From: CAZUMW01 sp964621615
Lineage (GTDB): Bacteria; Desulfobacterota; WTBG01; CAIYCZ01; CAIRTM01
Direction of reading: 5' to 3'
Assembly (NCBI GenBank): GCA_964621615.1
Contig: CAZUMW010000003.1
Location: 144,041 to 208,040 of the forward strand
Length of the DNA: 64,000 nt
Positions 34,956 to 42,551 of this stretch are shown here, piece by piece. The notes under the pieces were generated by a model that searched no databases, was not told the DNA's origin, and worked only from the letters and a program-made list of their open reading frames with translations. Positions within the stretch are counted from its first letter, which is position 1. Each line of letters begins with the position of its first letter. The translations under genes and the position numbers were made by a program.

Positions 34956-35207
34956 TTATATGTTGATAGAGCTCTTTGCCGGGGACTTTTTTGTGCCTTT
35001 TTCGGCAGTATCCCTGCACACTTCTGTACCGTCATCCCCCAGCCATTGTTTAATAGCGGACCATTTGAAAAGCAGCTTTCGCGGGGAGGGCTTCAGGTAA
35101 TGTATACCGCGTATGAAGGTTCCCCGGCAGATCATATTGTATATGGTTTGGGGTTTGTACTTAATTGTGGCACACAGCTCTTTGAGTGTCAGATATTGTT
35201 CCTGCAT
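34956..35207 (-). CDS. Excisionase/AlpA-type HTH protein
   Basis: An 83-residue protein with a winged-helix MerR/HTH_17-type domain: YLTLKELCATIKYKPQTIYNMICRGTF, then a wing and KWSAIKQWLGDD. This is the pattern of phage and ICE excisionases. A strong AGGAG precedes the ATG. It lies upstream of the integrase on the same strand, 88 bases away, and probably controls excision direction or int expression. Confidence 0.85.
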   Translation of the reverse strand: MQEQYLTLKELCATIKYKPQTIYNMICRGTFIRGIHYLKPSPRKLLFKWSAIKQWLGDDGTEVCRDTAEKGTKKSPAKSSINI

Positions 35208-35325
35208 GGGAATATCTCCTGTAAAATATTCCTGTTATGCATGCCGGGTTGACGCGGCAGTATAACGATTATGAAGCGGGAACTCACCGCCGGTTCAGGT
35301 TTTGCCGATGACGCTGCCAATACCG

Positions 35326-35559
35326 TCACGTCGTTTTATTAACCGTGTCGAATAAATACACGGTTAAATACTGGGTTCCCCGGCGGCTTCTGTTTTTGTA
35401 CATTTTCCCGACAGGTCTGCGCGATTCTTTTCTCTTTTGCCGGACATTACTTTCCGTTTGCTCTGTATCGCTTTCATCCTGTTTCCTGGGGTAGATCCAA
35501 TAATCAGGATCCTGTTTGTGGCGTTTGTTTCTGTTCTTTGATGCATAGAAGACCTGCAT
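35326..35559 (-). CDS. Small basic hypothetical protein
   Basis: A 77-residue, very Lys/Arg-rich protein (MQVFYASKNRNKRHKQDPDYW...) with no recognised domain. A textbook AAAGGAGGTG seven or so bases before the ATG argues that it is translated. The charge suggests nucleic acid binding. It sits upstream of the excisionase gene on the same strand. Confidence 0.55.
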   Translation of the reverse strand: MQVFYASKNRNKRHKQDPDYWIYPRKQDESDTEQTESNVRQKRKESRRPVGKMYKNRSRRGTQYLTVYLFDTVNKTT

Positions 35560-35774
35560 AACACCTCCTTTGTGCTGTAAGCACGTTATTAATTCACTCT
35601 TCTATAAGGTAGAACGATAAAGGTCTGCAAAAATTAATACCCGGCGGCCGTTTTTTTTCAATAGAGCGGACATCTTTTGTGACGGCCTTTCTCTAATATG
35701 TCTGCACATGATGGCGCTTCTTTCAAAAAAAATGACAATCTTTATATACGGGGGCTGCTGGTGGGAAATATACA

Positions 35775-36182
35775 ATGACAAAGGAACGCCGGTACCGGTT
35801 CCTCAACTTCTGCACAGGCAACAGATGGTACAAACCCATTGCGACTGCAGCAGCACTGTACCGTATGCCCGATGAAAGGCTCAGCGGACGGCAACGGCTG
35901 CGCAAACTGCGGCTGCTGCGGTACCTGCTCAGTATACTGGTAATCGTGAGTGTGATGTGGTCTGTGCTTATGGTTCTTATCTACTTACAGGTGCAAAGCG
36001 GAATACATATTGAAAATGCACCATATGTCCATACCGGCAAAACGTCGGTAAATTGTTACCGCAGTTTTCACGGCGGGCTGATCTGTTGCGCCGAAAAACC
36101 GATGTTCAAAAGGCAATATCTTAACAGCACCAGAAAACCGGTTGCCGGATATGAGTGCTACAAATACCAGGAAATCGATTAG
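35775..36182 (+). CDS. Hypothetical protein with one membrane helix
   Basis: A 135-residue protein. The basic N-terminal half (RRYRFLNF..., RQRLRKLRLLRY) is followed by one hydrophobic helix, LLSILVIVSVMWSVLMVLIYL, near residues 50-71. The tail of about 60 residues has three or four cysteines (NCYR, LICCAEK, GYECYK). The positive-inside rule puts the tail outside the cytoplasm. I recognise no family. First rightward gene of the island. Confidence 0.55.
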   Translation: MTKERRYRFLNFCTGNRWYKPIATAAALYRMPDERLSGRQRLRKLRLLRYLLSILVIVSVMWSVLMVLIYLQVQSGIHIENAPYVHTGKTSVNCYRSFHGGLICCAEKPMFKRQYLNSTRKPVAGYECYKYQEID

Positions 36183-36210
36183 CAAAAGACAATGATGATC
36201 CTGCCTGCAA

Positions 36211-36239
36211 TGACCCCTCAACAGCATTGAGAGGGGTCA
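36211..36239. other. Inverted repeat between two island genes
   Basis: TGACCCCTC (36211-36219) pairs perfectly with GAGGGGTCA (36231-36239). It lies 28 bases after the 36182 stop and 30 bases before the next ATG. There is no T-run, so it may be an RNA stability or leader element rather than a terminator. Confidence 0.5.
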
Positions 36240-36269
36240 TGAAGAAGACTTCTTTCGGAGGTATCTACA

Positions 36270-36644
36270 ATGCAAATGCTGGAAACCAGACAGACACAGG
36301 AACCCGAAAGGGAAAAGCAGAAAGCGACCGCAAAACAGATAAACTATATCAACATGCTGGCAAAACAGCTGGGCTTTCATGTAAATGCCGGCGAGTTGAG
36401 TAAGCGGACAGCGGCACAAAAAATAGAGCTGTTCAGAAAGATACGGTTGTCCGAGCTTCAACAAAAATCAAAAGAGCAGGAGGTGCGGATGGCCATGGTG
36501 AAAAAGCTTATCTACAAAAAGTGGCTCATGCACAACAAGGAAATCAGCAGGCAGACCGAAAAGGCCTTCATGCAGGAGGTGTGCTATATCCATCGGTTGT
36601 TCAACAAAATCGACAGAGTGGCTGCAGCCAATGAAGCGGCATAG
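36270..36644 (+). CDS. Small basic helical hypothetical protein
   Basis: A 124-residue, mostly helical, Lys-rich protein. The segment ATAKQINYINMLAKQLGFHVNAGELSKRTAAQKIELF resembles the short SAP-like or DUF3072-type helices found in plasmid and ICE proteins. A GGAGG precedes the ATG. A terminator overlaps its stop codon. The function is unknown; nucleic acid binding is a guess. Confidence 0.65.
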   Translation: MQMLETRQTQEPEREKQKATAKQINYINMLAKQLGFHVNAGELSKRTAAQKIELFRKIRLSELQQKSKEQEVRMAMVKKLIYKKWLMHNKEISRQTEKAFMQEVCYIHRLFNKIDRVAAANEAA

Positions 36645-36658
36645 GGCCGCTTTTTTTT
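36634..36658 (+). terminator. Intrinsic terminator overlapping a stop codon
   Basis: AAGCGGC (36634-36640) and GCCGCTT (36646-36652) form a 7-bp stem over a loop holding the TAG stop, followed by T8. Confidence 0.8.
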
Positions 36659-36999
36659 CTATATCGTAACATCAATCCTGACGGCTATTTATGAAAACAC
36701 GCCTTGCAGCGCTTATAAAGTTGTTTTGTTTTGATTTGGCTTTACGAAACGGCTGATGAACGTCGCAATTAAGCACGATTATGTTGAAATGCTCATCTGT
36801 AATATTAATGGGGGGTAATTGTAGCAACGTGGAAGAGTTGGACAAACAAAGCAAACGCAATGGCCCTTTTGAAATAAACGCAGGAAATATGATAGAAATT
36901 TTTGATAGTGAGGGATGTGGAGGTTACAAGAAAACTTGGTTGACCGTTGAGAGCAAGGGCTTTATAGTATGCTTATAAAATATAGAGAAAGGAACAATA
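36659..36999. other. AT-rich stretch before the HEPN genes, no certain gene
   Basis: Base composition drops sharply here and stays low to about 38.9 kb. One plus-strand frame (36781-36978, 65 codons) ends in a plausible peptide but has no ribosome-binding site, so it may be a gene remnant. Otherwise I see only the leader of the 37000 gene, with AGAAAGGAA before its ATG. Confidence 0.4.
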
Positions 37000-37734
37000 A
37001 TGAATCACCGAAAGCGCATAAAAGATTCTGAAACTCCTTGGAAAACCAATGGTTGGGTTCCATTTGCGTTAGTTGAAAATGAGGCAGAATTTGAAACGCT
37101 GCACAAATACCTACTGCTAGTTGAAGATCATATCAGAGACAAAACTGTGGCATTCGCGAGCAATATAAAGAAGACGATAGAAAGACTAGGCCTAAGCGGA
37201 CAAGATGCTGACTATTACTACGAGTCACATGAAAATGAATATGGCAGATTGCATGAAGCGTATCCCAACATTGCCCGTGCCACTGTGCTCTCAATGGCTT
37301 GTTCAGTTTTTGAAAGTGGACTTACAGAGATTTGCAAGGAGTTCGAAAGGACGGATGATGTGCAAACGACCCGAATCAAGTGGGATAAAATAAATAATGC
37401 AACCGGAATAATCAGAGCAAAAAAATACATCAAAAAAAATTTTGATATTCATTTTAATGAACATCAAGAGTGGCAGGCAATCCGAGATTATTATAAGGTG
37501 CGAGACTGCTTTGTACATGCGAACGGCGATGTATCTCTCATGAAAGAGAAGCAAAGTAAAGATATCGAATCGATTACCCGAAGAGTACCAGGGGTCACCA
37601 TAGAATATAAACGTTTAAGGCTAGATAGCCGAAGATTTTTCGACGGTGTCTTTGGGACCATGAGTAGATTTTGGTCAGACTTGAGGATAGCATTTCGAGA
37701 AAACGAAATTGTTGGTCCCGTTTACTGGGAGTAA
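37000..37734 (+). CDS. HEPN-type protein, candidate RNase
   Basis: A 244-residue, largely helical protein. Near residue 168 it has VRDCFVHANGD, which fits the HEPN RNase motif R-x4-H with a polar residue after Arg. The helices before it (ATVLSMACSVFESGLTEICKEF) match the HEPN four-helix layout. Such proteins often cleave RNA in toxin-antitoxin or abortive-infection systems. The region is clearly AT-richer than its neighbours, a sign of separate transfer. It is followed by a second HEPN-type gene on the same strand. Enzymatic activity is inferred from the motif only. Confidence 0.65.
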   Translation: MNHRKRIKDSETPWKTNGWVPFALVENEAEFETLHKYLLLVEDHIRDKTVAFASNIKKTIERLGLSGQDADYYYESHENEYGRLHEAYPNIARATVLSMACSVFESGLTEICKEFERTDDVQTTRIKWDKINNATGIIRAKKYIKKNFDIHFNEHQEWQAIRDYYKVRDCFVHANGDVSLMKEKQSKDIESITRRVPGVTIEYKRLRLDSRRFFDGVFGTMSRFWSDLRIAFRENEIVGPVYWE

Positions 37735-37846
37735 GAACAGATTTCATAGTCATCATGGAAAAAGAAATAGTCTATCACATTGTTCAGCAGATTGGTGCTT
37801 TGTGACTGCAGCTAAGCAACTACGCTAGTTGTACAAACAGATTATT

Positions 37847-38857
37847 ATGATCGCAAGAATTTACATACAACTCCCATTCGCTTTAACAATTCCGGAAAAA
37901 GAATCTTATCCAGTTTATGCCTATAAATTAGGTGCTTACAATATCTACTATTTCTTTCCGAAGAGAAGCGAGATGGCAAATAGATATTCCAGCGCTGACA
38001 GCATGAAAATGGACGGTAAGCCCGCAATGAGTGCAGATGTCTTACATATTGATTTCCAGACAAAAAGATTTAACCGAAAAGTCGATGCACAGGTTGATCC
38101 TCCGCCTGAATTGATAGAAGAAATTGCAAACGATTTTTTAGCAAGATTGAGATATGTTACCAATGCAAGCAAAATTAAATTGATAAAATTATCTAATTTA
38201 AATTGGTCTTGTACATATCTGAAAGATGACGGCACTGAGTTAAGGAAAAATAAGCGCTATATTTGTGGCAGAGGAGTGAGAAAGTTCGTTTTTTCTTATG
38301 TGGCGTTGGATAAACAAATTTGGGAGGATATTCACTCTATTCCTCCGGGTTATGAATTTCCGGTTTGGAAAACGCTATTACTTGATGCTGCTTCAATATT
38401 ACCGGAAACTGGTCCAGCAATCATTTTGACCTTTACAGCATTAGAGGTGTTCATTTCAAAAATATTAGATAGTGTAGCCAAATATAATAAAATTGATCGG
38501 GATTTTTGGGGATGGGTCAATAGCCGAGGTTATTTAAAAGAACCAAGCATTGAGGAGAAATATAATTTTTTATCGCTACATATAATTGGGAAATCAATAA
38601 AAGAGAATAATGATCTTTGGGAGGCTTTTAAACATCTCCGTAAGGCAAGAAATTCGTTCGCACACACTGGTGTAGCAATGATTGGTGATGAACTTGTTAC
38701 AGAAGAGAAAACCCGTTTTTTTATACGCAAAGCCAAAGAAATAATAGATTTTATAAAAAAAGAAATTCCAGAAGAATTGCGATGGCTTGAGTTTAAGCAT
38801 GGAGTACAAATGGAAATTATCCAGGCGTTAAGACAGTCTATGGAAGAAGAGCAGTAA
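37847..38857 (+). CDS. HEPN-type protein, second of a pair
   Basis: About 336 residues. The N-terminal 180 residues are mixed alpha/beta of unknown type. The C-terminal part is helical and contains LRKARNSFAHTG, a canonical R-N-x3-H HEPN motif, after TFTALEVFISKIL, the usual first helix. It may be a phage sensor plus RNase, as in Abi proteins, but that is inference. ATG 37847 is preferred; an in-frame TTG at 37829 would add six residues. The gap to the first HEPN gene is about 110 bases. Confidence 0.65.
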   Translation: MIARIYIQLPFALTIPEKESYPVYAYKLGAYNIYYFFPKRSEMANRYSSADSMKMDGKPAMSADVLHIDFQTKRFNRKVDAQVDPPPELIEEIANDFLARLRYVTNASKIKLIKLSNLNWSCTYLKDDGTELRKNKRYICGRGVRKFVFSYVALDKQIWEDIHSIPPGYEFPVWKTLLLDAASILPETGPAIILTFTALEVFISKILDSVAKYNKIDRDFWGWVNSRGYLKEPSIEEKYNFLSLHIIGKSIKENNDLWEAFKHLRKARNSFAHTGVAMIGDELVTEEKTRFFIRKAKEIIDFIKKEIPEELRWLEFKHGVQMEIIQALRQSMEEEQ

Positions 38858-38892
38858 CGTCGCTGCATTTGGGGTTTCCCCAAGAACAATTC

Positions 38893-38928
38893 ATCACGCC
38901 CCGCTTCTCCGGTGAAACGGAGCGTGAT
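38893..38928 (+). promoter_or_regulatory. Hairpin sequestering the ribosome-binding site of 38932
   Basis: ATCACGC (38893-38899) pairs with GCGTGAT (38922-38928), and inside it TCCG (38908-38911) pairs with CGGA (38918-38921). The Shine-Dalgarno GGAG (38919-38922) is therefore fully inside the stem, and the ATG follows three bases later. Compare 39977-40013, 40665-40712 and 47599-47635. Confidence 0.5.
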
Positions 38929-38931
38929 AAA

Positions 38932-39153
38932 ATGTCTCGAAAAGATAAAAAATTATGTGAGGTTTGCTGTCGTCTGCGGAATGATGTGCCTGTGGACAGG
39001 TATCACGTTTGTGAAGCCTGTCGCAGAGGCGGCAGCGGCATGCCGCGAAGGCTTTCGGTAGTTACACTGAGCAGGGGCAAACACTATTTCATCGATAAGC
39101 GGCTTAAAGAACTGCGCAATGTCGAAAATCCGCTTGACAAAATTGACCTGTAA
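38932..39153 (+). CDS. Small zinc-ribbon-like protein
   Basis: A 73-residue protein with two cysteine pairs: CEVCCR near residue 9, then HVCEACRRG near residue 26. This could form a small zinc knuckle. The rest is basic (KHYFIDKRLKELRNVENPLDKIDL). It probably binds nucleic acid or protein. The GGAG before its ATG is buried in a hairpin. One of at least four Cys-pair microproteins in the island. Confidence 0.6.
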   Translation: MSRKDKKLCEVCCRLRNDVPVDRYHVCEACRRGGSGMPRRLSVVTLSRGKHYFIDKRLKELRNVENPLDKIDL

Positions 39154-39182
39154 GCCGATTCCTGCCACACAGTCAATAGTGC

Positions 39183-39689
39183 CTAACGTATCGTGAAATA
39201 ACAGCCATCCGGGCGCTGAATTTTATCGATCGCGTACACTGATTCCTGCGTCAGTTTCCTGTTCAGCCGTGAAAGCTGGACCCGCAAAGCAGGTATATCG
39301 CGAACATCAAGCCTGCTGTTGTGTGCCGATTCGAGGATTTGTGTGTAATTTTTTTCACCCTGACTCAATATTTTAAAAAGCCCGAGCTGCTTGGGGTTGA
39401 GTATGGTATGGATGTTTTCACTCTGGCGCTTTTTCCTGTCAGCTTCAAGCTTTGCCGGTGCATTTAATGTTATCTCGGTGAGTTCTTTTTTGAGCTCTGC
39501 TATGGTATTTTCCTTTTGCCTGATTTCCGTTTCCCGGTCGTTGAGAAGGCGCTGTGTATATCGCAATTCGGATTCCTTTTCAATTCTCAATGATATGATT
39601 TCCTGTTCCAGCTTCTGTATATTTTCGAACAGATCGCGCGGTGCCAGAAAATAACGGATACTGTTCAGGATGCCCTGTCTCTTTTCCAT
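39183..39689 (-). CDS. Coiled-coil protein with C-terminal winged-helix-like region
   Basis: A 168-residue protein. Residues 20-90 form a heptad-rich coiled coil (IQKLEQEIISLRIEKESELRY...KKELTEI). The last 70 residues look like a small wHTH (LNPKQLGLFKILSQGEKNYTQILESAHNSRLDVRDIPALRVQLSRLNRKL). It may be a DNA-binding regulator or partition-like accessory factor. AAAGGTGAT precedes ATG 39689, which is preferred over ATG 39710. It is the only minus-strand gene between 35.6 and 41.2 kb. Confidence 0.65.
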   Translation of the reverse strand: MEKRQGILNSIRYFLAPRDLFENIQKLEQEIISLRIEKESELRYTQRLLNDRETEIRQKENTIAELKKELTEITLNAPAKLEADRKKRQSENIHTILNPKQLGLFKILSQGEKNYTQILESAHNSRLDVRDIPALRVQLSRLNRKLTQESVYAIDKIQRPDGCYFTIR

Positions 39690-39976
39690 CGGTATCACCT
39701 TTCGTAACACATGATATCATACATAACGGTACCGCCTGTTTATAAATCTTTTGGTATGTCTCCGGTCGTATCGATGGGTATTACCTGTGTTGATATGCTG
39801 ATATATTGTTTTTCATCACGGCTAAAGATTTATTGTCCGGTTCGCTCATCGCGAGCCGGAACATAAATCGTTCCCCCTGCGGGGTCGCCTGAAAAAGTAT
39901 ATGATCGACTGCACAATACGGGGTTTGTTCAGGGAGCAGCTGTTTTGTGTTTGATGTGATTTCGTGATCGTTTTAA
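39690..39976. other. Intergenic stretch with one hairpin
   Basis: No gene is visible. CCGGTTCGC (39838-39846) and GCGAGCCGG (39852-39860) form a 9-bp hairpin with one wobble. The stretch probably carries the divergent promoters of the 39689 (minus) and 40023 (plus) genes. Confidence 0.4.
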
Positions 39977-40013
39977 CCCCCAAATCTTTTCTCAGGACAG
40001 AAAGATTTGGAGG
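39977..40013 (+). promoter_or_regulatory. Hairpin sequestering the ribosome-binding site of 40023
   Basis: CCCCCAAATCTTT (39977-39989) pairs with AAAGATTTGGAGG (40001-40013). Nine bases match perfectly, then comes G-C, one C.A mismatch and two more G-C pairs. The GGAGG is locked in the stem and the GTG start lies nine bases further on. The layout is nearly the same as at 40665-40712. Confidence 0.7.
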
Positions 40014-40022
40014 CTGATAACC

Positions 40023-40481
40023 GTGAAACAAACCGACATACAATCCGTGCGGATACACAATATGGTGGAATATATAAGAAACAGCGGCAGGTTCTTATGC
40101 GATCTGTATGAGCTTGCAGAGCGGGGGATACAAAACATTCTCAGGGAGGATTTTGATATATACGGGTCCTTCACCGATGAGGAGATGGCGGTACTGAAAG
40201 AGGATCTTTACAGGATGGCCTTTGACAATGAAATGCGTGAGGCACAGTATCTGTATAGAAGACTGATTCCGTATGATGAGGGTGAGGATTTGCTTCATTC
40301 GTCTCCTGACAACATATATGGAAAGGTTACTACGTACCGGGCCGGTTACAGCTATCCGGTGCAGAGAAGTATCAGAATGCTGCCGGTGGTTAGATATCCG
40401 TTAAAGGCAGTAAACGGTAAAGAGATGAGTCATTTGGAGCAGACAAATAAGGTGTTAAATGAGCAGCTTGTGGGGGATTAG
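40023..40481 (+). CDS. Hypothetical protein, helical, unknown function
   Basis: A 152-residue protein starting with GTG behind a hairpin-bound GGAGG. The N-terminal 80 residues are acidic and helical (RIHNMVEYIRNSGRFLCDLYELAERGIQNILREDF). The second half is rich in Tyr, Arg and Pro. There are no membrane segments and no motif I recognise. The leader hairpin suggests translational control shared with the small zinc protein at 40715. Confidence 0.6.
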   Translation: MKQTDIQSVRIHNMVEYIRNSGRFLCDLYELAERGIQNILREDFDIYGSFTDEEMAVLKEDLYRMAFDNEMREAQYLYRRLIPYDEGEDLLHSSPDNIYGKVTTYRAGYSYPVQRSIRMLPVVRYPLKAVNGKEMSHLEQTNKVLNEQLVGD

Positions 40482-40523
40482 GATCAGCAGGCTGATGATT
40501 GTTTGTTGAGGGAAGGGGTGCCC

Positions 40524-40583
40524 GGGGAAAATTTTATTGTCCTGAAAAACAAAAAAGTTTTTCAGAATCATAAATTTTTCCCC
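40524..40583. repeat. Long imperfect hairpin / cruciform
   Basis: An outer stem (GGGGAAAA... at 40524 with ...TTTTCCCC ending 40583, about 13 of 14 paired) encloses a 4x4 internal loop and a perfect 9-bp inner stem CTGAAAAAC/GTTTTTCAG over an A6 loop. A T8 run follows about 30 bases later. It is too large and too far from a gene end for a simple terminator. A structured RNA leader, a single-strand origin or a transfer-related site are options. Confidence 0.5.
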
Positions 40584-40664
40584 TTGGTTTGGGTGGTTGC
40601 AACAGAGTGTTTTTTTTAAGGCGGCTGATGATTGTTGTTTGGTGCGTGCGCTTTTGCAGCGGGG

Positions 40665-40712
40665 TATCAACCCCCAATTTTTTTATCAAACAGAAAAAAT
40701 TGGAGGTTGATA
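40665..40712 (+). promoter_or_regulatory. Hairpin sequestering the ribosome-binding site of 40715
   Basis: A 19-position stem: 40665-40683 (TATCAACCCCCAATTTTTT) against 40694-40712, with one C.A mismatch opposite the A of GGAGG. The loop is about 10 bases. GGAGG sits at 40702-40706 inside the stem, and the ATG begins two bases after the stem ends. This is the most stable of the family. Confidence 0.8.
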
Positions 40713-40714
40713 AA

Positions 40715-40846
40715 ATGGATTATGAAATGCATACAGTTTGTCTTTTTTGCGGGAAATGGCTTGAACCCGAAGAGGAGAAATCAGGTATTGCTTTTTGTTC
40801 TTCCTGTTATGAGATGTACCGGGAAGTTGCCTGGAAGGTTCATTAA
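40715..40846 (+). CDS. 43-residue zinc-ribbon microprotein
   Basis: MDYEMHTVCLFCGKWLEPEE opens a 43-codon frame with two CxxC pairs (CLFC and CSSC, spaced about 18 residues), a minimal treble-clef or rubredoxin-like zinc site. GGAGG is correctly spaced but folded into a strong hairpin, so translation is probably conditional. Small zinc proteins of this type in phages and ICEs often act as transcription regulators or anti-defence factors; nothing more specific is visible. Confidence 0.6.
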   Translation: MDYEMHTVCLFCGKWLEPEEEKSGIAFCSSCYEMYREVAWKVH

Positions 40847-41206
40847 GTGGGGAGCAGCTCCCCCCCTTCACCCCCTCAGGGGGAAATTTCCGCTCCTTTT
40901 AGTCGCGCTATTGATATCGCTCGCTTTTTTTATTTTTTGGCTGGTTGTAAAAATAAAAGAGAATCGCGACCGTACGGTCGTGGTTCGAGCATGAGCGTGA
41001 GAAAGAAAGAGATAATATGAATAATACAGAGATATGTTTAAATCGAAGCGGGAAAGCTCCTTGAATTTGATCATAATGATCAAATAATTAAATAATTAAA
41101 ATAGAGATAATAATAATAACTTCTGAATTTGGTTGCCGGTCCTGTATTGTTTGGGGAAGGGCTCATCATGGTGCCCGGTTTTACCGGGTGCACATGTGAA
41201 GGCAAT
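40847..41206. other. Gene-free stretch between convergent units
   Basis: No convincing gene. It holds short GC-rich palindromes (GGGGAGC-A-GCTCCCC near 40853 and GACCGTACGGTC near 40968), then an AT-rich segment with repeated AATAATTAA-like motifs. It may contain transcription ends and a protein-binding site. Confidence 0.4.
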
Positions 41207-41253
41207 GAAAAGAGGAAAAGGGCCGGATTGCCGCACTTGGCAGGGTCCGGCCC
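41207..41253 (-). terminator. Intrinsic terminator of the ubiquitin-like operon
   Basis: On the minus strand GGGCCGGA pairs with TCCGGCCC (41246-41253 with 41220-41227), with an inner GCC/GGC pairing. The run TTTTCCTCTTTTC follows. It lies eight bases after the E1 stop codon. Confidence 0.75.
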
Positions 41254-41260
41254 GGCAGGA

Positions 41261-41983
41261 TTAATCACAGATACTGCACCCCTTTTTTCTTTCAACCGTA
41301 CTGCAGAATTCCGGGATAGTCCCGTCAAGAAACATCTCCTTATAGTTCCACACCCGCATCCTGTCCATAAAGAGGGTGTCGACCGCATACAGTACGATGC
41401 CTCCAACCACTTTGAGTATATCCTTTATGGCCGGCGTACCCGGGCAGGGGTTTTTACCGTCATTGATTGCATCGGGCCTGAAGCAGCCGAAACAGGCTTT
41501 GCCCGGCTCCTGCACATACACGTAGCCGGCATTGCCGAGTTCATTCACGGCAGTGAATATGACCGGTATGTTCCGGCGGTAATAGTAGTCGGAGACAAAC
41601 ACCCTGGCCGCATCATTGTCAACGCCGCATACCGCAACATCACAGCCAATGTCATGGGAGTCGAACCCGGCGGCATCCTGAAACTTCCAGGGAAAACCAT
41701 TAAGACGGGTATCTCCAATACCGTCATGAACCAGGTTTTGTGCAAGCTGCACGGCCTTGTTTTTGTACAGATCTTTTTTGTAGAACCGTTGCCGGTTAAG
41801 GTTTGAAAGCTCCACCGTATCGTCATCAAAGATGCTAAGGGAGCCGACCCCCTTCCGGACAAGTCCCTCGCCGATCTCGCTACCCAGTCCACCGGCACCG
41901 ATGAGGTTCAGTCTCAGCTTCCTGAATGTGTTCTGGCTGAACCCTTTGATCTTCTCCTGCCGATCGGTTGCCGGGGCCTCCAT
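41261..41983 (-). CDS. E1-like (ThiF/MoeB family) ubiquitin-activating enzyme
   Basis: At least 240 residues from ATG 41983. The adenylation site has the nucleotide loop LIGAGGLGSEIGEG (29-34 glycines), the Asp of IFDDDTVELSNLNRQ and the second half GCDVAVCGVDNDAARV. Zinc cysteines are CFGC (164, 167) and CSIC (236, 239). C180 in NPCPGTPAI is a candidate catalytic Cys. It should adenylate the C-terminal Gly of the Ubl at 42997. The ATG has no usable Shine-Dalgarno sequence, and the frame stays open far upstream, inside the JAB gene. A one-base change at the T7 run (A7 at 42015-42021) would fuse it to JAB. Last gene of the operon. Confidence 0.9.
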   Translation of the reverse strand: MEAPATDRQEKIKGFSQNTFRKLRLNLIGAGGLGSEIGEGLVRKGVGSLSIFDDDTVELSNLNRQRFYKKDLYKNKAVQLAQNLVHDGIGDTRLNGFPWKFQDAAGFDSHDIGCDVAVCGVDNDAARVFVSDYYYRRNIPVIFTAVNELGNAGYVYVQEPGKACFGCFRPDAINDGKNPCPGTPAIKDILKVVGGIVLYAVDTLFMDRMRVWNYKEMFLDGTIPEFCSTVERKKGCSICD

Positions 41984-42530
41984 CCTGTGCGTTTTCTGCA
42001 GCGGCGTTACGGTTAAAAAAACCGGCTGTTGTGAATCTGAAATGTGTGTCGTCAATTTGCTCAACCCCCTTTCCGTAGACGTGAATAATAAAGGGTAGAT
42101 TGTGTGAAAAAAATCTGATCTGCCCGTCTCTGGTAAATATGCCGCCGATGGCATTGTATCCTCCCGCCTCAATCCGTGCCTGGTAGTCGAGGTCGATACC
42201 CGATGGCGATGAGAAATTTCCGGGATGGCTGTGAAAGTGTGCGTGAAGGCGATGGCCGAACATTTCATCCATTGTTATAAGGGTTTTTGCCACCGAATTG
42301 ATATCGGTTTTGACCTGTACGGGGCTCTGAGTTTGCATCTTTACCTGCTGCATATAGTCAAAGGTCCGCATCCAGCCCACCCTGATACCGGTGACAAAAT
42401 GAAAGACTTCATTAGGACCCATTGAGGTTAGGTACCGGTAACACCGGTACAGAAAAAGCGAGCCGGTCATGAAACACAGAGGCGTTGCAAGCTCATTCTT
42501 GCCTTTCTGAAAAACGTTCGGAAAAAACAT
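41880..42530 (-). CDS. JAB/JAMM metalloprotease of the ubiquitin-like operon
   Basis: A 216-residue frame with a complete JAMM zinc site: E41, then H100-S-H102-P-x5-P-S110-x2-D113 (in HFHSHPGNFSSPSGIDLD). It should trim the Ubl precursor or remove Ubl from targets. The domain ends near residue 175. The last 40 residues, after the T7 run, are an out-of-frame reading of the E1 N-terminus and look non-native. So either the gene overlaps E1 by about 100 bases, or JAB and E1 are one protein made by slippage or hidden by an indel. ATG 42530 follows GGGGAGG. Confidence 0.9.
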   Translation of the reverse strand: MFFPNVFQKGKNELATPLCFMTGSLFLYRCYRYLTSMGPNEVFHFVTGIRVGWMRTFDYMQQVKMQTQSPVQVKTDINSVAKTLITMDEMFGHRLHAHFHSHPGNFSSPSGIDLDYQARIEAGGYNAIGGIFTRDGQIRFFSHNLPFIIHVYGKGVEQIDDTHFRFTTAGFFNRNAAAENAQDGGPGNRSAGEDQRVQPEHIQEAETEPHRCRWTG

Positions 42531-42551
42531 GGCATACCTCCCCTGGCAGAT

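Noticed and set aside
33566..35035. Longer integrase start at 35035
   Set aside because: It would overlap the excisionase gene by about 80 bases and has no ribosome-binding site, whereas ATG 34867 follows GGAGG at good spacing.
36781..36978. 65-codon frame before the first HEPN gene
   Set aside because: No ribosome-binding site and no recognisable domain. Kept only as part of a gene-poor stretch.
41129..41806. 225-codon plus-strand frame opposite the E1 gene
   Set aside because: The minus strand has unmistakable E1 motifs; the plus frame has no start signal and runs across the operon terminator.
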